Shown here: one piece after another, positions 42,634-50,803 of the stretch | How the letters are laid out: every line of letters begins with the position of its first letter | Position numbering within the stretch: the first letter of the stretch is position 1 | NCBI GenBank assembly: GCA_002399445.1 | Contig: DHDR01000010.1 | Coordinates: forward strand, 1,309-65,308 | Reading direction: 5' to 3' | DNA length: 64,000 nucleotides | Origin: Ruminococcaceae bacterium UBA4871 | GTDB lineage: Bacteria > Bacillota > Clostridia > Oscillospirales > Acutalibacteraceae | Position numbers and translations under genes: made by a program | The notes under the pieces: model-generated | The model's input: only the letters and a program-made list of their open reading frames with translations | Database searches by the model: none | What the model was told of the DNA's origin: nothing

Positions 42634-43704
42634 ATGCAGACATATCATATCGCCGTTTTAAAAGGCGATGGAATCGGCCCGGAAATTGTGGAACAGGCGA
42701 TGAAGGCACTGAAGGAAGCAGGCCGGAAATTTGACTTCGGCGTAGATTTTCAGGAGGCACTGTTGGGAGGATGCGCAATTGATAAAACTGGCGTGCCGCT
42801 CCCACAAAAAACCATTGCTATTTGCAAGGCAGCGGACAGTACGCTGCTGGGGGCTGTCGGCGGCCCCAAATGGGACAGCCAGCCGGGGAACAACCGGCCG
42901 GAAAAAGGACTGCTGGGGATTCGTTCAGCACTCGGCTTATTTGCAAATCTGCGTCCGGCAGTTATTTTTCCGGAACTGCGCAGTGCATCTCCGCTGAAGG
43001 AAGAGATTATCGGCGACAACTTGAATGTCCTTATTGTCCGGGAACTGACCGGTGGGATCTATTTTGGCGAGCGCGGACGCTGCACAGAAGACGGTGTGGA
43101 GGCAGCCTATGATACGGAAAAGTATTCCGTAACGGAAATTGAGCGCATTGTGCGGGTCGGTTTTCAAATGGCCATGAAACGCAGCAAGAAACTCTGCAGT
43201 GTGGACAAAGCCAATGTATTGGAGTCTTCCCGCCTGTGGAGAGCGACCGTTGAACGTTTGAGCAAAGACTACCCAGAGGTTGAGGTTTCCCATCTGTATG
43301 TCGATAATTGCGCAATGCAGCTGGTACGCAATCCAAAACAGTTTGACGTAATTGTGACATCCAATATGTTTGGGGATATTCTCTCTGATGAGGCGAGTAT
43401 GATTTCCGGTTCCATTGGGATGCTGGCTTCTGCAAGCCTGAGCGCGGGTAAGTCCGGCTTGTATGAACCCATTCACGGTTCTGCACCGGATATTGCAGGT
43501 ACAGGTAAGGCAAACCCGCTGGCGACGATTCTTTCCGGTGCTATGATGCTGCGGTATTCTCTTGACCAGTCGAAAGCAGCGGATGCAATTGAAGCGGCCG
43601 TTTCGGCGGCTCTGAAAAAGGGCCGTACCTGCGACATTGCTGCCAAAGGTCTGCCGACACTCTCCTGCACAGAAATGGGCGATCTTGTCTGCAGCCTGAT
43701 TTGA
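42634..43704 (+). CDS. leuB: 3-isopropylmalate dehydrogenase
   Basis: NAD-dependent oxidative decarboxylation of 3-isopropylmalate. The 356 aa protein has AVLKGDGIGPEIV at the N-terminus, GAVGGPKWD, LLGIRSALGLFANLRPA (substrate Arg region), RELTGGIYFGERG, DKANVLESSRLWR, and the metal-binding NMFGDILSDEASMI, then EPIHGSAPDIAGTGKANP for NAD. It is co-transcribed with leuA. The isopropylmalate isomerase genes leuCD, usually between leuA and leuB, are missing from this locus. Confidence 0.96.
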   Translation: MQTYHIAVLKGDGIGPEIVEQAMKALKEAGRKFDFGVDFQEALLGGCAIDKTGVPLPQKTIAICKAADSTLLGAVGGPKWDSQPGNNRPEKGLLGIRSALGLFANLRPAVIFPELRSASPLKEEIIGDNLNVLIVRELTGGIYFGERGRCTEDGVEAAYDTEKYSVTEIERIVRVGFQMAMKRSKKLCSVDKANVLESSRLWRATVERLSKDYPEVEVSHLYVDNCAMQLVRNPKQFDVIVTSNMFGDILSDEASMISGSIGMLASASLSAGKSGLYEPIHGSAPDIAGTGKANPLATILSGAMMLRYSLDQSKAADAIEAAVSAALKKGRTCDIAAKGLPTLSCTEMGDLVCSLI

Positions 43705-43721
43705 CTTCTTATAAAGGTTTT

Positions 43722-43765
43722 AAAAAATCCGTAAACTGTGGTAAAGCAGTTTACGGATTTTTTTT
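43722..43765. terminator. Bidirectional terminator between leuB and the small membrane protein gene
   Basis: AAAAAATCCGTAAACTG pairs with CAGTTTACGGATTTTTTTT, giving T tracts on both strands between convergent genes. Confidence 0.9.
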
Positions 43766-43802
43766 AGAACAACAGAAGAAGAATCGGCTTAGAATTTCGG
43801 CT

Positions 43803-44033
43803 TTAATCCTCATGCGGTTTTTCGGCTGGTTTGGGCATATCTTCCGGAAGAGGTTCTTTCCATGCCTGAAAAGCAAGATAGATGCCGCCGAGCGCCGTTA
43901 CAATGGCTACAGACGCTGCTGCCATTGACAAGTTGTCCTGATCAAGCGGGCTGAAAATCATGGCAACCAGTGTACATCCAAAGGCAATGCAGAAAAAGAT
44001 TTCAGACATTTTTCCATCGGAACATTGTGACAC
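43803..44033 (-). CDS. Small two-helix membrane protein of unknown function
   Basis: A 76 aa protein. The GTG start at 44033 has a strong GGAGG seven bases upstream, which supports it as real. It has two hydrophobic segments (about residues 10-28 and 36-56) and a short Pro/Glu-rich tail (EPLPEDMPKPAEKPHED). It lies 25 bases after ksgA on the same strand, so it is likely the last gene of that transcript, with a terminator following. I recognise no family. Confidence 0.7.
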   Translation of the reverse strand: MSQCSDGKMSEIFFCIAFGCTLVAMIFSPLDQDNLSMAAASVAIVTALGGIYLAFQAWKEPLPEDMPKPAEKPHED

Positions 44034-44058
44034 AAAGGGTACCTCCGTTCAAAATGAT

Positions 44059-44913
44059 TTAAAAGTGATGGAGTCTATCGCTTAACGCGGCAAATTGTGA
44101 AAGCGTCAGCTGTTCAGCCCGCACATTTTCCGCCGCGCCAATTTCTTTTAAGGCAGCCTGCACAGCGGACTTTGGCAGGGAAAGTCCGGCAGCAACTGCA
44201 TTTGCGGCGGTTTTACGCCGCTGTCCAAAGGCTGCCCGAATGGTACGGAAAAAGAAGGTTTCCTCAGAAACTTTTACGGGTGGAACAGACCGGACATGCA
44301 GCTGGATAACGGCAGAATCAACTTTCGGACTGGGGAAAAAACTGCCGTGGCCGACGGAGAACAGCAGCTGCGGTTCTGCGTAATACCAAACTGCGGCGCT
44401 TACTGCTCCGCAGGCGCGGGTACCTGGTTTGGCGCACAGTCGTTCAGCAGCTTCTTTCTGCACCATTACCGTAATGGATTCTACCGGCAGCTTTTCTTGC
44501 AGCAGTTTCATCATGACCGGAGAAGTAATGTAATAGGGCAGATTTGCACAAACAGCAATGTGCAGACTGGAAAATTCCTGCTGCAAAAGTTTGGGAAGAT
44601 TCAGCTTCAGGACATCTCCCAGGATCACATGGACATTGCGGTAGGGACTGAGCGTTTCCTCAAGGACCGGAAGAAGACGGTTGTCCAGTTCCACTGCACA
44701 AACTTTTTCTGCGCGTGAGGCAAGTTCAGCAGTCAATACACCGATACCAGGCCCAATTTCCAGTACACCAACGCCGGGTGCTGCGCCGCAGGCATTTGCC
44801 ATGCGTGGACAGACCGTAGGGTTAATGAGAAAATTCTGGCCCAACTTTTTGTTAAATGAAAATCCGTGGCGGAACAGAACTTCCCGTATGGTATTGATGT
44901 TTGATAAATCCAT
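44059..44913 (-). CDS. rsmA: 16S rRNA (adenine1518/1519-N6)-dimethyltransferase
   Basis: SAM-dependent dimethylation of two adjacent adenines in the 3' hairpin of 16S rRNA during 30S maturation (also called KsgA). The 284 aa protein has KKLGQNFLINP at the N-terminus, the SAM motif EIGPGIGVLT, ILGDVLKLNL, and catalytic NLPYYITSPV. A C-terminal helical domain contains RAAFGQRRKTAANAV. It follows argS after a 77-base gap on the same strand and precedes a small membrane protein gene. Confidence 0.95.
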   Translation of the reverse strand: MDLSNINTIREVLFRHGFSFNKKLGQNFLINPTVCPRMANACGAAPGVGVLEIGPGIGVLTAELASRAEKVCAVELDNRLLPVLEETLSPYRNVHVILGDVLKLNLPKLLQQEFSSLHIAVCANLPYYITSPVMMKLLQEKLPVESITVMVQKEAAERLCAKPGTRACGAVSAAVWYYAEPQLLFSVGHGSFFPSPKVDSAVIQLHVRSVPPVKVSEETFFFRTIRAAFGQRRKTAANAVAAGLSLPKSAVQAALKEIGAAENVRAEQLTLSQFAALSDRLHHF

Positions 44914-44990
44914 CGTTCCTCCTATAAACGCAGTACAGCATGGTGCTATAAAATTTTGGGCAGGCGGTTTTGCAACTCCTAATTCTGCTG

Positions 44991-46682
44991 TTACATGGAT
45001 TCCGGCGCTGTGATTTTCAGCAGGGACAGTACATTGTGCAGAACCGTGCGGACACAGTCACACAAATACAGCCGCGCGGCGGCAAGAGAGGAAGCTTCCC
45101 CACGGATGTGGCAGGCTGTGTAAAATTTGTGAAACAGAGAAGCCAATGTAAGGGCATAGCGCGTAATGCGTGCCGGGTCATAGTTTTTGGCCGCTTCAAT
45201 CATCTCACCGGTATATTCGGACAGGTGACGAATCAGCTCAAGCTCTTCCGGTGCGGTGAGCAGAGCTAATTCTTCCTCGGAGCAGTCACGCAGCTCAGTT
45301 CCATCAGCAGCAAGTGTCTTAAAGAGACTGCAGATACGTGCATATGCATACTGCACGTAATAGACGGGGTTCTGGTTGTCCTGCTGAACCGCAAGATCAA
45401 GGTCAAAATCCATTTCGGAATTCGGTTCACGCAGATTGAAAAGAAAACGTGCGGCATCCACCGGCACTTCATCCAGCAGTGTTACCAGCGTAATCGCTTT
45501 TCCGCTGCGCTTGCTGGCTTTAATGATTTCGCCGCCGCGAACAAGACGGACCATTTGCATCAGTAAGACATCCAGCTTGGAGGAATCAACGCCAAGTGCC
45601 TGCAGGGCCCCTTTCAGCCGCGGCACATAGCCATGGTGATCGGCTCCCAAAACATCAATGGCCTTGTCAAATTTCCGTACCATCAGTTTATTATAGTGAT
45701 AAGCGATATCCGGCACCACATAGGTGGGAATTCCGTTTGCACGTACCAAGACAAAATCCTCGGAACCATAGGCCTCGCCTTTAAACCAGAGGGCACCGTC
45801 CTTTTCATAGGTTGCGCCGTTTGCTTTCAATCGTTCAATTACGCGCTTGACAGCACCGCTCTGGTGCAGGGTGGATTCGCGGAACCAGTTGTCATATCGA
45901 ATGCGGTATTTGAGCAAGTCATCCTGCAGTCCCTGAATGTTCAGCGGCAGGGCATAGTCGATCAGGGCTTTCCGGCGCTCTTCTGGGGAAACGTTCACAT
46001 ATTTATCTCCGTGGAGCTTCGCAAAATTTTTCGCATGTTTAGTGATATCGGCGCCTTTGTAGCCGTCCTCTGGGAATGGAACGGCTTCTTCGCCTTTATA
46101 AATCTGCAGATAGCGTGCTTCCAGAGACAGGCCGAATTTGTTGACCTGATTGCCGGCATCGTTAATATAAAATTCCCGCTGTACCTGATAACCTGCAGCA
46201 TCCAGCACGGAAGCGAGACAGTCACCGATTGCGCCGCCGCGTGCATTGCCAATATGCATTGGACCGGTTGGGTTTGCAGAGACAAATTCGACCAGCACGC
46301 GTTTTCCCCTGCCAAAGTTGCTGCGGCCGTAATTTTTGCCGCTTTGCCGAATATCCCGCAGGACAGCCCGGTAAAATTCATGGCGGTAGAAAAAGTTCAG
46401 AAAGCCCGGCCCGGCGATTTCACACCGGCTGAAAAAGGTACCGTCCAGCGAAAGATTCTGCACAATCGCTTCTGCAATTTTCCGCGGGGCCATACGGAAT
46501 GTGCGGGCGCTGACCATGGCGGCATTGGCAGCCCAGTCGCCGTGGGCGTGGTCGGCGGGGACCTCCAAGGTAAAATCAGGAAGTTTCCCCGAAGGCAGCG
46601 CCTGCAGCTCCTGTGCTTTCGCGGCCGCTTTCAGAATGGCGCAGCGCAGCTGCTCCTTTGCCTGCTGTACATGTTTTGACAT
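44991..46682 (-). CDS. argS: Arginyl-tRNA synthetase
   Basis: Class I aminoacyl-tRNA synthetase charging tRNA-Arg. The 563 aa protein has the N-terminal additional domain (with VPADHAHGDWAANAAM), the HIGH-type motif in SANPTGPMHIGNARGGA, YHYNKL and GADHHGYVPRLK, and the C-terminal anticodon-binding DALR domain with QYAYARICSL. KMSK is degenerate, as is usual in ArgRS. The start at 46682 has AAGGAGG twelve bases upstream. That site and the first 107 bases lie inside the 3' end of the DUF1934 gene in another frame, an unusually long overlap. Confidence 0.95.
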   Translation of the reverse strand: MSKHVQQAKEQLRCAILKAAAKAQELQALPSGKLPDFTLEVPADHAHGDWAANAAMVSARTFRMAPRKIAEAIVQNLSLDGTFFSRCEIAGPGFLNFFYRHEFYRAVLRDIRQSGKNYGRSNFGRGKRVLVEFVSANPTGPMHIGNARGGAIGDCLASVLDAAGYQVQREFYINDAGNQVNKFGLSLEARYLQIYKGEEAVPFPEDGYKGADITKHAKNFAKLHGDKYVNVSPEERRKALIDYALPLNIQGLQDDLLKYRIRYDNWFRESTLHQSGAVKRVIERLKANGATYEKDGALWFKGEAYGSEDFVLVRANGIPTYVVPDIAYHYNKLMVRKFDKAIDVLGADHHGYVPRLKGALQALGVDSSKLDVLLMQMVRLVRGGEIIKASKRSGKAITLVTLLDEVPVDAARFLFNLREPNSEMDFDLDLAVQQDNQNPVYYVQYAYARICSLFKTLAADGTELRDCSEEELALLTAPEELELIRHLSEYTGEMIEAAKNYDPARITRYALTLASLFHKFYTACHIRGEASSLAAARLYLCDCVRTVLHNVLSLLKITAPESM

Positions 46683-47112
46683 CTTGATGTTCTGCCTCCT
46701 TGACGGTAATGCAAAGTTGGTTGACACTGGAAAGATTTGCGTCCAGATCAAGTGTATAGTTGACAGTCAGCTTACCGCCTTCGTCAGTTAGCTGGTTATC
46801 TACTCGGGAAGTGAAGACGCCGAGCATCATCTGGCCGTAGTCGGTGGCATATTGGCACAGGTGCCGCTTGCCGTTTTCCAGAATCAGCCGTGTGCCGTCG
46901 ATTCCACCGCGCATGAGTGTGACACAGTGATTTCCTTCAATTTTCAGAATGGAAGTTTGTGACTGATTGGTGTCTTCATCGTATTCTTTATAGGAAATGT
47001 ACCGCTTACCGTTCCGCTTGACGTAAGAACCCCAAGCGGTTACTTCCACTTCACCTGTCTGGTCGTCAACTGCTTGCCGGCCACATACGGAAATCAGGTA
47101 GTTTTCTTCCAT
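46576..47112 (-). CDS. DUF1934 family protein with C-terminal extension
   Basis: A small beta-barrel protein (calycin-like) of unknown function, common in Firmicutes next to argS (B. subtilis YwiB relatives). Residues 1-142 match the family: VCGRQAVDDQTGEVEVTAWGSY, RYISYKEYDED, LMRGG, LGVFTSRV and LDANLSSVNQLCITVKE. The remaining ~36 residues (after about HQDVK) are Gly/Ala/Ser-rich, read through the argS start region and look non-native, so an ancestral stop was probably lost. The ATG at 47112 shares one base with the murI stop (TAATG). Confidence 0.85.
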   Translation of the reverse strand: MEENYLISVCGRQAVDDQTGEVEVTAWGSYVKRNGKRYISYKEYDEDTNQSQTSILKIEGNHCVTLMRGGIDGTRLILENGKRHLCQYATDYGQMMLGVFTSRVDNQLTDEGGKLTVNYTLDLDANLSSVNQLCITVKEAEHQDVKTCTAGKGAAALRHSESGRESTGAAGAAFGETS

Positions 47113-47936
47113 TAATTAGCTCCTTCGTATTTATCAATATCTACAAGCTGGACGGAACCGTGCACATCTTCCCGCAAAAAAATTCCGGCAATCCGGGAAA
47201 AATCATCAATCCGGTCGCTGACATAAAAGGAGCAGCCGCCGGAACTGTTTTCGGCCAGCAGATGGTTCTTCTTCAGCAGAGTACGGCAATAAGCGGCAGT
47301 TTCACGGCCGCTGTCAATCAGACGCACGGATTCACCGACAACTTCGCCGATAATCCGCTTAAGAATGGGATAATGCGTGCAGCCGAGAATAACCGTATCC
47401 ACCTGCGCTTCCCGCAGCGGTGCAAGATAAGTTTCCGCAATTTCTTTCGTAATATCTGGATGGTCCAACATAAAGCCGGATTCCACGATGGGTACAAAAA
47501 GCGGACAGCTCTTTGCAAAAACCTGCAGCTTTTTGGAGATGGTTTGCAGTGCCTGCTGAAAAGAGCCGCTCCGAATGGTCGCATCTGTTGCAATCACACC
47601 AATGCGGCCGTTCCGAGTGGCTTTCGCAGCTGCCTGAGCGGTCGGTTCCAACACACCGGTGAAAGGTACCGAAAGCTCTTTTGCAAGCAGGGCACCCGCA
47701 ACGCTGCTTGCAGTACCACAGGCAGAAACAATTGCCTTTACATGCTTGCTCATCAGAAAAGCGGCATCCTGCCGGGAATATTGAATAATAATATTCCGGC
47801 TGCGGGAGCCATAAGGGACACGCCCGGTATCCCCAAAATAAATAATCTGTTCATCCGGCAAAATGCGGAGAATTTCCCGCACAGCGGTCAGACCGCCAAG
47901 GCCGGAGTCAAATACACCGATAGGCCGATTGTCCAT
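47112..47936 (-). CDS. murI: Glutamate racemase
   Basis: Supplies D-glutamate for peptidoglycan. The 274 aa protein has PIGVFDSGLGGLTAVREI, IYFGDTGRVPYGSRS, the first catalytic Cys in SACGTASS, GVLEPT, and the second catalytic Cys in LGCTHYPIL. The canonical ACNTAS motif reads ACGTAS, so Asn next to the catalytic Cys is Gly; both catalytic cysteines are kept. It lies between ddl (55 bases upstream) and DUF1934 (one-base overlap), which groups two wall-precursor enzymes with argS. Confidence 0.93.
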   Translation of the reverse strand: MDNRPIGVFDSGLGGLTAVREILRILPDEQIIYFGDTGRVPYGSRSRNIIIQYSRQDAAFLMSKHVKAIVSACGTASSVAGALLAKELSVPFTGVLEPTAQAAAKATRNGRIGVIATDATIRSGSFQQALQTISKKLQVFAKSCPLFVPIVESGFMLDHPDITKEIAETYLAPLREAQVDTVILGCTHYPILKRIIGEVVGESVRLIDSGRETAAYCRTLLKKNHLLAENSSGGCSFYVSDRIDDFSRIAGIFLREDVHGSVQLVDIDKYEGAN

Positions 47937-47991
47937 ATCTTCTGTCCTTCTCCATTAAAAGTTATCAATATTCCTGTTTTTAGAATTCTGC

Positions 47992-49068
47992 TCAAATGTA
48001 GCGCTTGCGCTCTTCCGCCAGAGAAATCAGCTCATCCAGAAGCTGACCGATTGGTTTCCCGCAGGCTTCCCAAAGCTTTGGATACATACTGATGGAAGTA
48101 AATCCGGGCAGCGTGTTTAACTCATTCAGCAAAATTTCCTTACCATTGCGCACAAAAAAATCCACGCGGGCAAGGCCGGTACAGCCCAGAAGCCGATAGG
48201 CACGGCAGGCTATGTGCCGCAGCTCTTCCGCCACAGATTCCTCCAGATGTGCAGGAATATAAAGTGTGCTTGTTCCGTTTTTATATTTGTCATCATAATC
48301 ATAAAATTCTGCATTGGAACCGATTTCACCAACGATGCTGGCCTGTGGGCATTCATTCCCTAATACCGCACATTCGATTTCCTGACCCGTAACGGCTTCT
48401 TCTACAATGATTTTGCTGTCCTGCAGGGCCGCCAGTGCTACGGCGGCATCCATTTCCTTTGCACTTTTCACTTTGGAAATGCCAACACTGGAGCCTGCAT
48501 TAGCAGGCTTCAAGAAGATGGGCCAGCCAAGGCGCGCGTCAATCTTGCACTGGATTTTTTTGCGGCCGTCACCGCTGTAATTTTCAGCGAAAAACCAGAG
48601 GAAGTGTGCTTGCTTAATATTCCAGCTTGCCAGCAGAGTATGTGTAACAGCTTTGTCCATACAGCAGGCACTTGCAAGGGTAGGGGAGCCTACATAGGGA
48701 ATACCGCTCAAATGCAGCAGTCCCTGCATGGTTCCGTCTTCGGCATTTTTTCCGTGCAGGGCGGGAATGATACAGTCAATGCGGATGCTTTCAAAGCCGT
48801 CCGGACTTTCCGCAACAATGCCATGCACAGAGGTATCTGGTGAGAGGAAAGCATGCCGGCATGCGGCTGTATCGGAGGCCCAGGTACCGGTACGTATGGA
48901 TTCTGTAGACCCGCTGTAGAGGAACCAGCGGCCGTCTTTTGTGATACCTAACATTAGAATATTGTATTTATTTGAATCTAAGTTTTCTGCAATGGCGGCA
49001 GCGGAAATGCAGGAAATTTCATGTTCAGAGGAACTTCCGCCAAACAGAATTGCAACTGTTTTTTTCAT
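47992..49068 (-). CDS. ddl: D-alanine--D-alanine ligase
   Basis: ATP-grasp enzyme making D-Ala-D-Ala for peptidoglycan. The 358 aa protein has ILFGGSSSEHEISCISA (N-domain), ALHGKNAEDGTMQGLL, YVGSPTLASACCMDK, KPANAGSSVGISKV (ATP-binding), ARVDFFVRNGKEILLNELNTLPGFTSISMYPKLW (metal and substrate residues). These features fit a D-Ala-D-Ala ligase rather than a VanA-type D-Ala-D-Lac enzyme. It is first of the ddl-murI-DUF1934-argS operon and has its own promoter. GGAGGG precedes the start. Confidence 0.95.
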   Translation of the reverse strand: MKKTVAILFGGSSSEHEISCISAAAIAENLDSNKYNILMLGITKDGRWFLYSGSTESIRTGTWASDTAACRHAFLSPDTSVHGIVAESPDGFESIRIDCIIPALHGKNAEDGTMQGLLHLSGIPYVGSPTLASACCMDKAVTHTLLASWNIKQAHFLWFFAENYSGDGRKKIQCKIDARLGWPIFLKPANAGSSVGISKVKSAKEMDAAVALAALQDSKIIVEEAVTGQEIECAVLGNECPQASIVGEIGSNAEFYDYDDKYKNGTSTLYIPAHLEESVAEELRHIACRAYRLLGCTGLARVDFFVRNGKEILLNELNTLPGFTSISMYPKLWEACGKPIGQLLDELISLAEERKRYI

Positions 49069-49142
49069 ATACTCATCCCTCCATGAAGCAGCACCGCTCT
49101 CTGCGGCAGCTGCGTCAATAACAAAACTCTGATATCTGATTT

Positions 49143-49171
49143 ATCATACCACAACCGAAAACCGGAAGCAA
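49143..49171 (-). promoter_or_regulatory. Promoter of the ddl operon
   Basis: On the minus strand TTGCTT (49171-49166), 17 bases and TATGAT (49148-49143), about 75 bases before ddl. Confidence 0.6.
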
Positions 49172-49195
49172 TGCTATTAGCCTTACAAATGTATG

Positions 49196-49224
49196 GTGAC
49201 AAATAGCTTTTTATGTAGTATAAT
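49196..49224 (+). promoter_or_regulatory. Promoter of the gene at 49292
   Basis: GTGACA at 49196-49201, 17 bases and TATAAT at 49219-49224; divergent from the ddl promoter. Confidence 0.6.
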
Positions 49225-49291
49225 AATTTTAAAGGACTGAAATGCAGCCGACAAGCTGCAGCGGCGGATACGTGTTACAGGAGGGATGACC

Positions 49292-50095
49292 TTGGAACAA
49301 AAGGCGTTTGAACGGATTATAAAAAGCCTGCAGGCGGTGCTGGAAAAGCAGGGTTATGTGCTGGACCAGGACGGCATGCGTAAGGGCGATTCCGGCATGC
49401 AGGCTGTCTTTGTTGGAAAAGAAATGGCCTACGGCGTTTTCTATATATCTGGAAACAAACGTTTTGAATTGCGTTACTGCAGCGTGGAAAACGACGTGCC
49501 GGATGAGAAATGGCGTAACCGTTCGGTGCTGCTTTTTGATCCGGAAAATGAGGAAGATGCCAGCAGCATGACGAACAGTATTATTTCCGATTTCACAGAT
49601 GAAGTGTCGGAAAAAGATAAGACTGTTGCGGCCTTGCAGATGGTAAGAAAGCACCGCAAAAAGAAAAACGGAGAGAGTAAAACGGATTCTCTGTTTTTCT
49701 TTAACCGTTTGGTCAATGTCTTTCCGGAGATTCGTGAAGAATTAACTGTGGAACGCATCACTTACGGACAGATTCGCACAGCGACTTTTGCAAAAGAGAA
49801 AGTTCTGCCAAAACTTCATACGCTGTTGCAGGGCGCGCCGAGTGAAGCTGCCGTCAAAAAAATCGGGGAAATTTTCAGCGAATTATATATGAACGGAGAC
49901 GTGGATGTGCGTTCAACTATCACGTTTGTTTTACTGAACAATTTGTCTGATGAGGAAACGGAAAAGATCGTGCCATACTTTACTAAGGATATGAAGACAG
50001 GCTGCACTGCGGCCCGCAGCATGCGCGGCAAAAAGTTTAAGCCGGAAAAGCCGAAAAAGCATAAGCGCATTGTTGCAGAGAGCCTGAATGGGTAA
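49292..50095 (+). CDS. Conserved-looking protein of unknown function
   Basis: A 267 aa soluble protein without signal peptide or membrane segment. I favour a TTG start at 49292, six bases after GGAGGG; the in-frame ATG at 49286 abuts that site. The N-terminal half is mixed alpha/beta (IKSLQAVLEKQGYVLD, RFELRYCSVEND, LLFDPENEED). The middle carries a basic patch (VRKHRKKKNGESK). The C-terminal half is helical (FFNRLVNVFPEIREEL, IGEIFSELYMNGDVDVRST, NNLSDEETEKIVPYF) and ends in a Lys-rich tail (KKFKPEKPKKHKRIV). I do not recognise it. It precedes the rpmG transcript. Confidence 0.75.
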   Translation: MEQKAFERIIKSLQAVLEKQGYVLDQDGMRKGDSGMQAVFVGKEMAYGVFYISGNKRFELRYCSVENDVPDEKWRNRSVLLFDPENEEDASSMTNSIISDFTDEVSEKDKTVAALQMVRKHRKKKNGESKTDSLFFFNRLVNVFPEIREELTVERITYGQIRTATFAKEKVLPKLHTLLQGAPSEAAVKKIGEIFSELYMNGDVDVRSTITFVLLNNLSDEETEKIVPYFTKDMKTGCTAARSMRGKKFKPEKPKKHKRIVAESLNG

Positions 50096-50144
50096 TTCAT
50101 CCAGCGCGGCAGTGGCAGAAGATAAAACTTAATCAACGGCTTTG

Positions 50145-50173
50145 TTGACAGCCTCTTTAGAATATGATATAAT
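50145..50173 (+). promoter_or_regulatory. Promoter of rpmG-secE-nusG-rplK-rplA
   Basis: Perfect TTGACA at 50145-50150, a 17-base spacer, perfect TATAAT at 50168-50173. Confidence 0.85.
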
Positions 50174-50176
50174 GAT

Positions 50177-50204
50177 AATACCTCAATAAAGGGGTATTTT
50201 TTTT
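50177..50204 (+). terminator. Hairpin with T8 tract straddling the rpmG transcription start
   Basis: AATACCTC/GGGGTATT stem with AATAAA loop, running into eight T residues. It begins four bases after the -10 box, so it probably ends the upstream gene's transcript rather than attenuating rpmG. Confidence 0.6.
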
Positions 50205-50275
50205 GCACCCTTTTCAGAGGGAGGCCGGGACACAATCTGTCTCAATATTTTTCCGGAAAAACGGGAGGTGCCGTC

Positions 50276-50425
50276 ATGAGAGTAAAGGTAGTATTAGCCT
50301 GCACAGAATGCCATCAGCGTAACTACAATACAATGAAAAACAAAAAGAACGATCCGGACAGACTTGAAATGAAAAAGTACTGTAAATTCTGCAAAAAGCA
50401 TACTTTGCACAGAGAAACCAAGTGA
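50276..50425 (+). CDS. rpmG: 50S ribosomal protein L33
   Basis: A 49 aa ribosomal protein with two CxxC pairs (ACTECH and KFCKKH, the first Cys of the second pair in KKYC), the zinc-binding form of L33. GGGAGG precedes the ATG. It is followed by secE after 21 bases, the standard Firmicutes order. Confidence 0.95.
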   Translation: MRVKVVLACTECHQRNYNTMKNKKNDPDRLEMKKYCKFCKKHTLHRETK

Positions 50426-50446
50426 TTCGGACGGAGGGACAGCAAG

Positions 50447-50782
50447 ATGGCTGACAAGAAAAAAAAGTCCGGCGCAAAATCCGCTCATACGCCGAACAGT
50501 GAGAAAGCCGCTAAGAAAGCTGACAAAATGTCCGGTAAAACTGTTGCAACAGCAAAGGGTGTCAATAAGGCCGCAAAAGCGGAAAAGAAGTCAAAAAAAA
50601 TTTCAAGATTCTTTCACGACCTGAAAGTTGAAATTAAAAAAATCGTTTGGCCAACCCCCCACACAGTGTGGAAAAATGTGGGAATCGTTGTGGCCGTGAT
50701 TGCAGTTGTAGGTGTGTGTGTGTTTGGCTTGGATGAAGCATTTACACATCTGCTGCACCAGTTTATGAATGTCGCAGTTTGA
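50447..50782 (+). CDS. secE: Preprotein translocase subunit SecE
   Basis: Essential membrane subunit of the SecYEG channel. The 111 aa protein has a Lys-rich N-terminal extension of about 55 residues, then the family signature FFHDLKVEIKKIVWPTPHTVW and one transmembrane helix (about residues 78-98). Most Gram-positive SecE proteins are about 60 aa, so the basic extension is longer than usual. GGAGGGAC precedes the start. It lies between rpmG and nusG. Confidence 0.94.
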   Translation: MADKKKKSGAKSAHTPNSEKAAKKADKMSGKTVATAKGVNKAAKAEKKSKKISRFFHDLKVEIKKIVWPTPHTVWKNVGIVVAVIAVVGVCVFGLDEAFTHLLHQFMNVAV

Positions 50783-50803
50783 TGAAAGAAGTGAGGTATG
50801 ACA

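Noticed and set aside
45633..46679. A 348-codon plus-strand frame opposite argS
   Set aside because: It is a shadow of argS with no initiation signals or recognisable domain.
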